Source: Dicyema japonicum (taxonomy: Eukaryota; Dicyemida; Rhombozoa; Dicyemidae). From it: a stretch of DNA of 64,000 nt. Positions 1-10,086 of this stretch are shown here, piece by piece; the stretch's first letter is position 1; every line of letters begins with the position of its first letter. The position numbers were made by a program, and so were the translations under genes. The stretch covers positions 1,020,796-1,084,795 of the forward strand of contig RDEW01000010.1 of the NCBI GenBank assembly GCA_011109175.1, written 5' to 3'. Below the pieces are notes generated by a model. It was not told the origin of the DNA. It did no database searches and was given only the letters and a program-made list of their open reading frames with translations.

Positions 1-31
1 ATTGACCGCTAAATATATGGTTCTGATTATT

Positions 32-848
32 TTAGGCACGTTTTCTTAGATTCGTACTCCATGTGATACCACAGTAGTTGACGATTGTTTTTGTGGTATT
101 GATTATGTAGAGAATCTGATGTTGAAGAAGAGCTTTTGTATTGTTGAATGAAACCTTCATGAAGTTGAGTTTTTTATGGTAAAAGAGTAAAAATTGTTCT
201 CGTGTTGTTCCAGTCATAAGTAAGTCGGACAACTCACAATACTTCAACGGGATTTCTTTCGACGTGAATAGAGTTGTGCGTGATTTTTCATAGCTTGTGG
301 TCAGAAAGGTTCTAAGTACGTGCTTAAACGATCTAACAGATCTTACAAATGTGATCTAACAGATCTTGTGTCTATGAGCATTGATCCCTGAATGCGAGGA
401 TTATTTCGTCTTTGTAAGAGAGAATCAAGTATTGAGAATGCTAGGTGACAGTAGTAATGACGAAGGTAGTGACTGACACCGAAGATTTTGACGCGACCAT
501 TCCTCTCTGTCAGCTTAGGTAGCTCAGAATAAGCTTTTAAATTTTTTACGAGGAACATAAGACATCAATCTGTAAGAGAAAACAGAATTCTGTGATCTCA
601 CATGCTTCATGATCGGGAGATCGGAAAACTTACAGTTTGCATAGTGTTCCGATTAATTGACATGTTGAATATCCATGTTAAGACCCGATTGCGTAGGGAC
701 ACATACTGGAATTTGAATATCGTTGGAACGACTGAATAGATGGACTTTAGTTTTAAAATCATCTTTTCAACCTCCTCTACTGCGAGAACTAATTTGGTAA
801 CGACCTGTTTGGGGTTGATCGAGACAAGGGGAAAACCCTCAACTAGTT
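32..848 (-). CDS. Unrecognised spliced host gene, 3' part, cut by the window edge
   Basis: I do not recognise this protein. On the minus strand a continuous coding path can be followed through 848-634, a 13-nt exon 569-557, 533-347 and 311 down to about 32. It is joined by introns 633-570 (64 nt), 556-534 (23 nt) and 346-312 (35 nt), all GT-AG. Without splicing each piece hits stops; with it the frame stays open for roughly 230 codons. The product is leucine/lysine-rich and looks helical, with stretches such as VEEVEKMILKLKSIYSVVP and LRHYYCHLAFSILDSLLQR. There is no transposase or polymerase motif. The start lies upstream (possible exons to about 1270) and the 3' end may lie outside the window. 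The 13-nt exon is the weakest step. A host gene is more likely than chance because several independent splice choices restore one frame. Confidence 0.42.
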
Positions 849-2010
849 GTTGGTAATAATTTCACACGTGATAATATTATGTAAAGATTTGTGAAATAAA
901 AATATTTAAAATCATAATATTTAAATTTATTAAAATAAAAAAAATTATTAAATATTAAAGTTTTGTTTATGACTTGCTTGTTTGGTTGCAAGGTCCTCGT
1001 TATTCAATAGTAATGACGTGGGAAAGAATTGCAACAAAGTACCACAAGGGTTATCTGAAACAATTGGGGGTAGATAGGAAGCTCCAGGCCTATCTACAGT
1101 CACTGTATTAAATCGGACCCTAGAAACCCTGACACAGGAGTATAGGAGATAGAGCCCGGAGAAGCCAAATAGAGTTCAATTGGACAAGGCTCTCTCAGAG
1201 TTGTTTCAACAACCAGAATTGAACTCGCCTGGGAAGTGCTGTCGTCAGACAGTCGAGGAAGGTTGTTGGTGATTAAATATTAAATTTTTATTGTTGGTTA
1301 AATAAAGTGGGTATTAAAATTTTGTTGAAAAAAGTCAAGTTCTCATCAATTTAAGAAAAATTTGGTACCAATCTCAATCTCTACTAAAGAACCACAATTA
1401 CACCCTGTCAACCTATAGGTGCCACTAACAATATGAGTAACACACACCAATAATCAACATCATAGTCCGACTTTCCGTAAACTCCACTTCGATTACCCTT
1501 ATAAACTCCCTCTTTTTATAATCTATAAGAAAAATAATACAGTCAGATTCCTCGTGTCTATTGAAAATGAGTCACTCTGAGGAATATCAATGCCGGTCAT
1601 GAATGTTTCCTAATAACTTTTACCCACCTTCATCATGAGACATCTGCCAACAATAAATTGTATAATCCATGACTCACCGTTATAGTTATTGCAGACACGT
1701 TGCAGAACTACGGACTTCAGATTCTTGAGTATCTTGTTTTTTTAATTGGTTTTAGGCGAATCTAACTTGAGTACCACTTAGCCATAAACATTTTTCATTT
1801 AAATTGAACACGTGTTGTAAAATACAACTAAAGGTAAGGTTTAATCTGTTCAGATGAGTTTTTCAGAGATTTTTCGATGCACAAAAGATGGATATTTTTT
1901 TGAATAAGGTCGATGAGTTCTTTTGCCGCCCGGGTTTCAATATCGGTCGCAAGTTCAATAACTTCATATTGACGGGATAGAGTCAACCTCGATTGAAAAG
2001 TTGAAATTTA
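849..2010. other. Unassigned stretch; possible upstream exons near 960-1270
   Basis: On the minus strand about 1270-1000 holds short open stretches that might be earlier exons of the gene to the left, but I could not fix splice sites. From 1271 to 2010 I see only AT-rich sequence without a convincing ORF, repeat or RNA gene. Confidence 0.2.
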
Positions 2011-2011
2011 T

Positions 2012-2275
2012 TAGTAACCCCCGATACACAGAGAAAGAGTTAACAAGTAACAACTAAGTGATTGCACTCAGTTCCCACTGTCACAAAAAAAAGTCCTTCC
2101 AATGTCACAATGTCCACCCAGAACCAGCATAAAAAATAGAAGCGTCCATTCTTTGTAGTCATGAGAACTCCTCGAGTGGAGTGGGAGAGAGTAAATGATC
2201 CTTTTTTCGTGCACCCTGAAACTAGGCGGATCACATGATGTCATTCTATTAAAAGGGAAGAGGAGGACAGAATAA
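2012..2275 (-). repeat. SINE-like dispersed repeat, family A
   Basis: Read on the minus strand, this copy has a block around AAAGGATCATTTACTCTCTC, then a GGACG block, and ends in a GTGTATCGGGGGTTACTAAT-like tail followed by A/T repeats. The same order of blocks recurs at 7020-7265 and 27135-27375 (minus) and around 49855 and 62690-64000 (plus). A variable head and shared tail are typical of a retroposed short element. The exact ends are uncertain. Confidence 0.5.
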
Positions 2276-2420
2276 ACAGAAAAAAATCTTCAAGTTGAAA
2301 TAAAATCTAGTTAAAATATTCTGGAATTAAAAATTTAAAATATTAATTTTTTGAATAATGACATTAGGGTGTGTTTAAATTTATGTAGTTTATTTGTAAT
2401 CTACAGTAAACGCTCTTATA

Positions 2421-4689
2421 TAGTAAACTCTCTCGAATATGCCACTCTTAAATTTGCCAATTCTGAAAATTTGCCAACATTTTTAAAAAATTTAAAATAA
2501 TTTAAAGCAGCATGGGTCGGAATGTTCTGTCGGAGGCTACACCAGACTTTCAATTGCTCAAAAAGTGGAAATATTGCGTATAAGAAACGAAAAAATCAGC
2601 TTCATGTCAGACGATATGCAACAGATTTTCTCTATTTTTTTTAAAATGAGAACTCAAGAAGAAACAGTCAATGCNTTGCTCAAAAAGCGGAAATATTGCG
2701 GTACAAAGAAACCAATAACTCAGCTTCATGTCAGACGATATGCAACAGATTTCGTTTATTTTTAAAAAGAGAATCTCAAGAAGGACAGTCAATGCAATAT
2801 TAATGAATGCAGACTCGCTTCTATTTCAGTTTAAGAACAGAAATCCTAAACTAAAAACTTGTAAAAAATTAAAATACCCGGAGCTTGATGAAAACCTAGT
2901 AGATTGGATAGATTCAATTGACTCAAAAGGTACTTACTCTAACATTTAAGGTGCTTCTCAATGAAAATCTATATTCACGATGTAAATCCAGACCACTCAG
3001 CACCGATGTTATTTTATCGAGATGGCGAATATTTGGACATATCCTCAGACTGGACCCGACTACGCCATGTAACAGAATAATGGAAGAATATTTCTACTAC
3101 GCCGGAAGTCGCGGATTTCGAGGCAGACCAAGAAACACACTTCCAACCTGCTTAAAAGATGACTACGAAGAAAATAGTCGTAAATTGGTGACAGCGGACG
3201 ATCTGGATGATGTTCGAATGAGGGCCAGGAACAAGATGGCGTGGGCGAGGATGGCGAGGAGGATGGCTGCAAAACATGGCTCAAGCAAACCCCTTTTAGG
3301 GCCACGCGAAAGAGCTCTTAACTAACTAACTAATTTAAGGTGCTTTATTGAAGGATTCTCTAATATTACATAAGGCAGAATTTATCGCTCAAGAACTTTC
3401 GCTGACTAATTTTAAAAATTCTTACGGGTTTTTGGAGAAATTTAAAAAAAGACATGGATTTCGAATGCGTTAATTACATTGCGAAATATGCACCGAATAA
3501 CATGTGGATGTTGTTGACTTTTTAAAAAAATTTGAAGAAGTTTCAAAAAGTTATTCGTCTGAAAATATTTATAATTTGAATGAGACAGGAATATTTTATA
3601 AATTGATTCCTTCTCGGAGTATTTGCAAATCACCATTTCGGCGGATATAAAAATTTTAAGGATAGAGTTTCAATCATGCTTGCGCCAATATGTCAGGGAC
3701 ACATAAGTTAAAGCCATTATTGATTGGGAAACCAAACATGCCCCGATGTTTCAAGAAATATGATTATAATTCCTTAGTTTCTTGATACAATTCTAAAAGG
3801 GCATGGATGACTTTATCAATTTTTACGAATTGGACTACGAATTTTGACAATCTATTGAAAATTGAAAAAAAGTTCAATTTTGTTATTAATGGATAATCGC
3901 CCATCCCATTGCCCATCTCTTTATTTGGAAAATATCAAAATTATGCTTATTCAAAGTACAGGACATATTCAACCTATGGATCTGGGAATCATCAAATCTT
4001 TCAAAGTTCATTTAACAATGCACAAATTACTACATTTAACGGATATTGGAATGCGAGAACTCAGTATATGAATCATATAAGAAGTTAAATCTTAGGGATA
4101 CTGTATTGTTTGTAAAAATGGCATGGGAAGATGTGAAATCCCAAACAATTTAAACTGTTTTAAACGTATAGAACGTATAGAATGCGAATCAGAACTTACT
4201 AACATAAATTTAACTGATGAAATCTTATCCAGAACAGATATTTATGATCCTATTGAATTAGAAGAATTTATTTCAATTGATCACAATGAAAAGGAGGCAA
4301 TTGATGAAGAGGAGAAATTCATTGCTATTGAGGAACAAGAAAATCCGGCAGTGTAGAAGTACATGAGGCATTAAACAAGGCTGAAGTGCTTTTAAAATTA
4401 AGAGAGATTAAAAATGACAATGATGCAGAATTCATTACTTCAATAAGAAGATTTAAAGAAAATATTAAAAATTCTAATAAGAGGGAATTGGGTATTACTT
4501 TAATATAATTTAATTAATTTTTGTTTCCTTGGTTAAAATATTGTTTTCCTTAAAAATAAAATTTATTAATTTATTTAATTATCCTTAAATAAATTACTTC
4601 AAATAAAATTTTATTCTGAAATCTGCTAATTCTCAAATTTGCCACAATTTCGCTTGAACCAAAAATAGGAAATTTGAGAGAGTTTGATG
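2421..4689 (+). mobile_element. Tigger/pogo-type DNA transposon, decayed
   Basis: The region encodes broken pieces of a pogo-superfamily transposase in the usual order. The CENP-B-type helix-turn-helix part lies at about 2565-2935 (ISRRTVNAIL, YPELDENLVDW). A second HTH block follows at 3345-3460 (FLEKFKKRHGF). The first catalytic block at about 3570 reads YNLNETGIFYK, with N where an Asp is expected. The second catalytic block at 3862-4010 reads LLLMDNRPSH and HIQPMDLGIIKSFK. The ends share an imperfect inverted repeat: TAAACTCTCTCGAAT near 2423 and the reverse complement of CAAACTCTCTCAAAT near 4680. Several stops, frameshifts and one N (near 2675) show it is dead. A LINE fragment interrupts it at 2957-3332. 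A shorter paralogue lies at 19632-20535. Confidence 0.78.
2957..3332 (+). mobile_element. 5'-truncated LINE inserted in the Tigger element
   Basis: This insertion encodes the last part of a non-LTR retrotransposon ORF (2918-3325 frame): SRWRIFGHILRLDPTTPCNR, then a G-rich FRGRPRNTLPT block and a basic end. It finishes in a TAACTAACTAACTA tail. It is flanked by a 13-bp target duplication ATTTAAGGTGCTT at 2944-2956 and 3333-3345. The paralogous Tigger copy near 19940 carries the empty site. The same C-terminal block and TAAC tail recur at 16150-16190, 17280-17480 and 52000, so this is one LINE family. Confidence 0.8.
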
Positions 4690-4701
4690 TATAATATATT
4701 A

Positions 4702-5124
4702 TGGAGAACCTAAATTTGTTAAAATACATATACCACGCGTGCTCAACATGTTTGTGGTGGTGTTGTGAAGTATTATAGTTTTCGTGATAAAGATTATTAT
4801 ATCTGCTTATAATGTTGAAGTACTGTTTGCAGAATGTTTTATAGAAATGTTTTGTCAATCATAAATGTATTATTTCAGCATTATTTATTCAAACATTCAA
4901 TTTATATTTTTTATATTGCATATTTCATTTTTGTCTCTCACTTGCATTCAGGAGTTCAGCCATCTTTCCTCTCATTACTTTCTTTTCAGGTGATTGAAGA
5001 GTTCTGTAATATGTTGGACTCATTCCCTCTGGATTCAATGATTGAGTCATCAGAATATGAAACTATCAGCTTACTATATCTTTTATGTCGTGAAATACTG
5101 TCCATATTGTCTAAAATACAATAA
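4702..5124 (+). CDS. Possible small spliced gene of unknown function
   Basis: An ATG at about 4700 opens into MENLNLLKYIYHAC, and 4834-5124 is open to a stop, ending in a helical segment (VIEEFCNMLDSFPLDSMIES...LLYLLCREILSILSKIQ). Several T-rich AG acceptors (for example CTTTTCAG before 4990) suggest micro-introns, but I could not find one splice set that joins all parts in frame. It lies directly after the right end of the Tigger element. It may equally be a chance open frame in AT-rich DNA. Confidence 0.2.
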
Positions 5125-6290
5125 AAATTTTTGGGAAGTTTACGTGTTTGGACGGATTTGCTATACTCCGTCATTCGCACAAGATAAATATATTTGCGTA
5201 TATCATTAGTTGATGTTTCACAACCTGCCAGAATTTTGTCGACTTTTTTTATGATTTTAAAAATAGCAATTCCTCATTCAAATGTCAGTCGAAATATACT
5301 TAATTATTTATCCCTCACACGTGCCATTGGATTGATTATCAAATACAATTCATAATGCATTGAAAAATTTGTTTTTATTTTTCGCATTGTGTCAGGTTTA
5401 TTTCCTTCGATAATACTGAACTACGGTCTCCACCTTTTTTCTATTCTGAGGTTTGTCCATTTGTGTAATAGTTAGTCATAACATTGTATACATTATTATA
5501 ATTCACGTGCAACGAGTTAGATATCTGTGTTATCAATTTGTCGCGTGCGGTGATAGCTAACGAGCGCGAATTATTATCATACACAATTACACCGTTCAAC
5601 TGGGAATTCAAAATATTGTTTGATTGGTTCTAGTGGACTAACGTGGGTAGTTCAACGTATGTATCATAAATAATTCGGGGAAGTTTACGAATTTATTTGT
5701 TTTTGCTTTTTGTAACATTTTTGTCATTGTTATACAAATTGTACAAATCATCAGGTCACTAATCAGTTTTGTCGATATTAACCTCATGGACACTATGGCA
5801 GGTGTCACAAACTCAAATCATTGCATGGGACATTTTATTATCCATAATTTTTAGGGGGCATCTGCCAAAAATAGATTCGTAAAGATAAAGCATGTAGTGG
5901 AGGAAATCTTTTACATAGAAGAAATCCAATTCTGGAATTCCAACATTTTCATGTTTTTCTTTGACAGTCATTTTCTGCAGTCCTTTGGTGTTTAAATAAT
6001 TTTTTTTAAAGACAATTTATTTACTAATATTTTAAATTTTAATATAATAAGGAAAACATCGTTAAAGCTTTATAAAAATGCTTGAAATTCTAAATTCGAG
6101 CATTAGTTAACGCGTAGCGCTCGGTAATCAGTAGTGAAAAAATACAAGTAGGACTCCTGGAATATTGTTCGATAGTCCGCATACCATTAATTGCCACTTC
6201 AAAACCTTCAGGACTGCCGACATTAACCTAGTTTCAGGTGTTCAAATCAGTTTTGACGTTAGGTGACGAAAAACGAACCTGACAACAATG
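5125..6290. other. AT-rich stretch, nothing recognised
   Basis: I found no convincing ORF, tRNA, inverted repeat or match to the other repeats of the window here, on either strand. Confidence 0.4.
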
Positions 6291-6299
6291 GGTGTCCAC

Positions 6300-6655
6300 T
6301 TATGCAGAAGATGTGTGTAGAGAATCCCGGGTCATCCCGTCAAGTCTCTTTCCATCTCCTCGATCGAGATTCACTGGTTCAAGCTGAGATAGGAAGCCTG
6401 TAGCCTTCAGAGCTCTGCAGATCACATCGTTCAGAGCAGCATGACGTGGTCCCCTTCCGGCGCTTCTTCTGCAGGACGGCGGGTGCAATCCCTTTGCATC
6501 GACTGTTTTCCCGCATCGGCATCGGTGCTTCTGCCAAATGTCTTATCCTAGCCTTTGTCCGATTCAATCCTCAAAGAAGCGTCGTCCAAAAAGGTCCCGA
6601 GGTTTGTGCAAAATATTGCACCAAGCCATGCTCCACTCCCTCCACTTGAAGCTGA
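6300..6655 (-). pseudogene. Retroelement restriction-like endonuclease domain (type 1), fragment
   Basis: Two minus-strand frames together give the conserved block [16 protein letters not shown] followed by [15 protein letters not shown]. This is the C-terminal zinc-knuckle/endonuclease region of a non-LTR retrotransposon also seen at 31094, 33340, 36680, 39323, 45900, 49080 and 56145. The frame changes once and the part after DGMT is lost, so this copy is dead. Identification as a restriction-like endonuclease rests on the CCHC-RH-PD-D order known for that domain. Confidence 0.6.
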
Positions 6656-7019
6656 CATCAAACAAGCCAGACGATGTTGATTTGGTTCTTTTTTGAGGTC
6701 TTCCAAAATTTTGTAGCAGACAATGTTATCCCAATTACTTTGTTTCGTTGTGTCTTCGGGGATTTTGAGTGCGGACCCGTGTCTTTGGGATCTTTTCTTT
6801 GTATTAATTTATTAATTTTAATTTTGACATTGATTGACAAGGATGTATCAGGTCTGCAACTCAATCTTGCATTCAGGCTCGTGACATAAATCTCATAACC
6901 TTGGCTGAGAGACAAAACTTAGTACCTATCCATTACTCTACTTTGAATTAATTAATCCATTAGTACACGATAGAGAAGCTAACTAATTATGTGGACACAG
7001 TTATTGCGGTCACTGAGAG

Positions 7020-7265
7020 ACAAGTCATTCAAAGTCCACAAAGTGCAGGTGCACCTCCAAGAAACATAAAAAAGGGAAAGAGACGTCCAGTTTTTGCAGT
7101 AGTAGGCTTCCATCCAAGAGATCCTGTTTAAATGGTAGATTGAGCAAAGGGTTCAGTCTCCAAATAAAAGTAACTGTGTCCATTAAAAGATGACTTTGAA
7201 TCTCACTACTTAGGGAATATTCCGGACTAATATTAGACAATAATACAATTGAGCCCATCACGTTT
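7020..7265 (-). repeat. SINE-like dispersed repeat, family A, diverged copy
   Basis: The GACGTCCA...TTGCAGTAGT...CCATCCAA blocks align in order with 27135-27375 on the same strand. The tail is worn. The preceding 6656-7019 is AT-rich and holds nothing I recognise. Confidence 0.35.
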
Positions 7266-7384
7266 CTAAAAATAATTCATGGTCAATTGTTGTTATAATT
7301 AAAAACATGATGGAGGAGTCACCGGGCTTTGTGGGTGAGGGCTACCATTCTAAATTCCCCGCTGCACTCGATTTTTCTGACTTA

Positions 7385-7475
7385 TCTGTGGGAGCGTTTG
7401 CTTTTGGTAGTCACTTTTCTATTAGTCACTGATTTCTTTTACTTGAAGGGACATATAGCAAACAAATCATTCTTG
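7385..7475 (+). repeat. Dispersed repeat B, copy 1
   Basis: The sequence GGGAGCGTTTGCTTTTGGTA followed by GTCACTTTTCTATTAGTCACTG and an AAGGGAC block recurs at 9508-9590 and 9846-9925 in the same orientation. It is non-coding, and the nature of the element is unknown. Confidence 0.5.
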
Positions 7476-7669
7476 AGCCTCAAGTAAATCCTCGCATATA
7501 GTTATGGATTTCTCCGAGTTGCGTATTTCAGATGCCTTTGGGGGATTAGAGAACCTTAGAGAACTTGGCATCAGAACGTCAAGCAAAGCAAGTTGTTCAT
7601 ACTTAGATTACTCTCCAGAAATATTTCTTGTATATTTAATGGTTTCATCTCATCAATGTGGATATAACC

Positions 7670-7785
7670 TCTAGTCCTTCTTATTGGACTCAGGAGGTAT
7701 TGGATACGCGAAATTTTTAATACAAGGAAGCATCGAATGTGCCAACATCTGAGTTCGAATCCCGTCTGACCCATATTGGGGGAAC
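7670..7785 (+). repeat. tRNA-derived SINE-like element, candidate
   Basis: The segment GAGTTCGAATCCCGTC near 7750 is a good RNA polymerase III B box (tRNA T-loop consensus). It lies 50-60 nt after a degenerate A-box-like stretch. The sequence does not fold into a proper tRNA because the T and acceptor stems mismatch, so I call it a tRNA-derived retroposon and not a tRNA gene. Confidence 0.35.
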
Positions 7786-8149
7786 TTGGAAAAGCCTGTT
7801 TTGAGGTGGGGCAGAGGAATTATTAGTTAGGCCTTAAATTTTTAAGAATGACATCCGCTTCTCTTCATTATCTATTTCAGAATCTTCACTAACTTCATCT
7901 CCTTATTAGGAGAGGAGACACCGTCCTAACTCAGAGGATTTTGATTATCGGACCTTTACTTACTGTTCCTTGAATGTTGAATGTGGACTTGCTTGGTGGT
8001 AGACTATCTTGTGCGGTTCCTTTGTGATTGTATCGGTCTACTTATGGAAAATTCCGCCACTACTAAACCTAGTGAAACGAGTAAGTCACGTGTTTAATTG
8101 TCTGAAGTACGAAACGTGTCTTCATCCTCTAAAAATGGATTTACTTCGC

Positions 8150-8260
8150 ATCTGCTTCTTCTTTGGTGGATAATAGTCTCAAGGAAATCGAGTGTACCAA
8201 GTTTCTAAAGTGTCGTGCACACAAAGCGTGGGTTTTGAATCCCAGCTGTCCTAAAAGTAA
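8150..8260 (+). repeat. tRNA-derived SINE-like element, candidate
   Basis: GGGTTTTGAATCCCAGC at about 8231 resembles a B box and is flanked by a short pairing stem. No complete cloverleaf is present. It is similar in layout to 7670-7785 and 18180-18300. Confidence 0.3.
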
Positions 8261-8559
8261 CGTAGACGAATCTACTTTGAAGAAAAACGAGGGGATTGAT
8301 GAGATTATTAATTCTCAACTGTTCTATCCTCATATTCAGTAATATTCATTGCATTGAGATCAATGGCAAGTCCATTGTGAGCATGCATCACGCTCATCGT
8401 CCTTGAAACTCCAATTGGACCAGAACACAAATCCAACCCATTGAAAATCTCTTAATACAATTACAAGAGAAACTCTTGAAGACGGCTAGTCTACCGAGCT
8501 TCCCTCTGTTCAACACACTATCAAAATATCCATACAGAAAATTTGAGCCGATGCAATGT

Positions 8560-8695
8560 CCAATGAGAAGAGCAGTACAAGTCTCTCGACCCCATGGGAT
8601 TCGTCCTCTCCTTTGTCGGATTGGGGTCACTTGGTTGGTTGAGAACTTTTATTTCTTTCTTCGACCCAGTGATCCGGGGTATTAATAATCAATGG
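8560..8695 (+). repeat. SINE-like element, family C, longer copy
   Basis: Reverse-complemented, positions 24491-24599 match this segment over its whole length: CCTTTGTCGG, then a CAGTGATCC block, and a final TATTAATAAT tail. The 24.5-kb copy is bounded by a 13-bp target duplication, so this is a retroposed family. Confidence 0.6.
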
Positions 8696-8927
8696 TATAA
8701 AACGAGTTGAACTAGTTATTTTCTAAGCCTCACAGTGCATGTTATATTTTTGCTCAAACAATTCCTTAAATGATCCAAATTGATATTTGATGAGAGATGG
8801 GACGTGGGATCCGGACATACCTTGATTTGACGTTAATTAGCTCAACCTCCTTCAGGTATATCCGGAGGGTTTTTAATTGAATTACCCGATTCTGAACAAA
8901 AAACGATAGCAAGTAATCTGTAACAAC

Positions 8928-9370
8928 TTGAAATCAAAGACACGTGTCATGGACAATAGAGTTCCCCAAAGTTCTCTTTTTGCCGACTCTTTTCAACCGG
9001 ATATACCACGACTTACTAACGAAAACTACATCCTGCTCTCCTACGAGGAAAATGTCGTCACCTCTGCCAGGGATAAAGATTGCCAAACAGCCACTCAAGT
9101 CATACAAGAAGTACTGGATACTCTGAGCCCATGGTTCACTCAATCCTGGTTAAAATTTCCTCATTGAAGTCCTTCCCGACTTTATTCATTACGCATATAA
9201 GAGACTACAGCATCAAACCGAGAATCCCCCTTAATAACAAGATTATCCCAGTCAATAATACGCCAGATGGGAGTTATGTTTGAACAGGCAATTTCTTTCC
9301 TTAACACGTGGAAAACCCGGTGACAATAGCTCTGAAGAGAATACAGATTCCGAAGATCATTTCAAAAACT
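8928..9370 (+). pseudogene. Non-LTR reverse transcriptase fragment
   Basis: The frame from 8928 reads YEENVVTSARDKDCQTATQV with a WFTQSWLKF block. This fits the post-YADD part of a jockey/CR1-like reverse transcriptase, with YADD worn to YEEN. A second frame after 9150 continues with RIPLNNKIIPVNNTP and then MGVMFEQAISF, equivalent to the LGVTFD block of such elements. Frameshifts and loss of the catalytic Asp pair show it is dead. Confidence 0.45.
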
Positions 9371-9507
9371 CTAGGAAGCAATGCTTGGTACGGGTAGAAC
9401 GGACAGTGAAGAGCGCTGCAGAATCGAGACCCTTAGTATTCATAAGCTTATGGTAACGCGGGAGTACATTTGAATAACTCAACAAGTGTACTTTAACGAA
9501 AGGAAAG

Positions 9508-9590
9508 AATTGGGAGCACCCGTTTTTGGCAATCACTTTCTTGTTAGCCGCTGGTTTCTTTCATTTGAAGGGACCACATTATATGCGATC
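9508..9590 (+). repeat. Dispersed repeat B, copy 2
   Basis: GGGAGCACCCGTTTTTGGCA, CACTTTCTTGTTAG and TGAAGGGACC blocks match copies at 7385 and 9846 in the same order. Confidence 0.5.
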
Positions 9591-9845
9591 GAATCTCACC
9601 TTGACGGAAGGGATTCTGAAGCGATAATCTCAGGAGATCTGCGTCAAGAATTTTGTTGTCTTCAAGGGCCCATATGTAACGGGTTGACATGAAGTCGTAT
9701 ATTCTTTAATCCACGTATTTCCATCGTTTTCTATGTGCAAACATAAAGTCCCCTCTAAAATCTTAAAGTATTTTCCGTCCTTGTGTTTCCTTCCACCACT
9801 TGTTCTTTCCACTTCCGAGTTGTGCTACGCCAAATACACCTAACG

Positions 9846-9925
9846 GATTTCTTGGAGCGTCCGCTTTTGGTAGTTACTTTCCTGTTAGTCACGGGCCTTC
9901 TTCGTTTAAGGGACCGGGAAAAATA
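9846..9925 (+). repeat. Dispersed repeat B, copy 3
   Basis: TTGGAGCGTCCGCTTTTGGT and following blocks match copies 1 and 2. This copy sits about 160 bp upstream of the junctophilin start, so it could contribute to its promoter region. Confidence 0.5.
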
Positions 9926-10055
9926 AATAATAAACTTATCTGACACGTGCAGAATCGTAGTTCTAAAAGATGCGTTAAAAGAACGTATATTTCTCAATTG
10001 TCAGTTAATGACGAACAATGTCAGATATTGACAGTCAATCAATTCCATTAAAAGT

Positions 10056-10064
10056 TATATAAAA
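10056..10064 (+). promoter_or_regulatory. Candidate TATA box of the junctophilin gene
   Basis: TATATAAAA lies 23 bp before the ATG. If it is used, the 5' leader would be only a few bases long, which is unusual. Transcription may instead start further upstream. Confidence 0.3.
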
Positions 10065-10086
10065 TTATGAGTAAGCTAATTATAGA

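Noticed and set aside
7741-7785. Possible tRNA gene with a good T-loop
   Set aside because: The acceptor and T stems do not pair and no proper anticodon arm is found at the right distance; treated as a tRNA-derived repeat.
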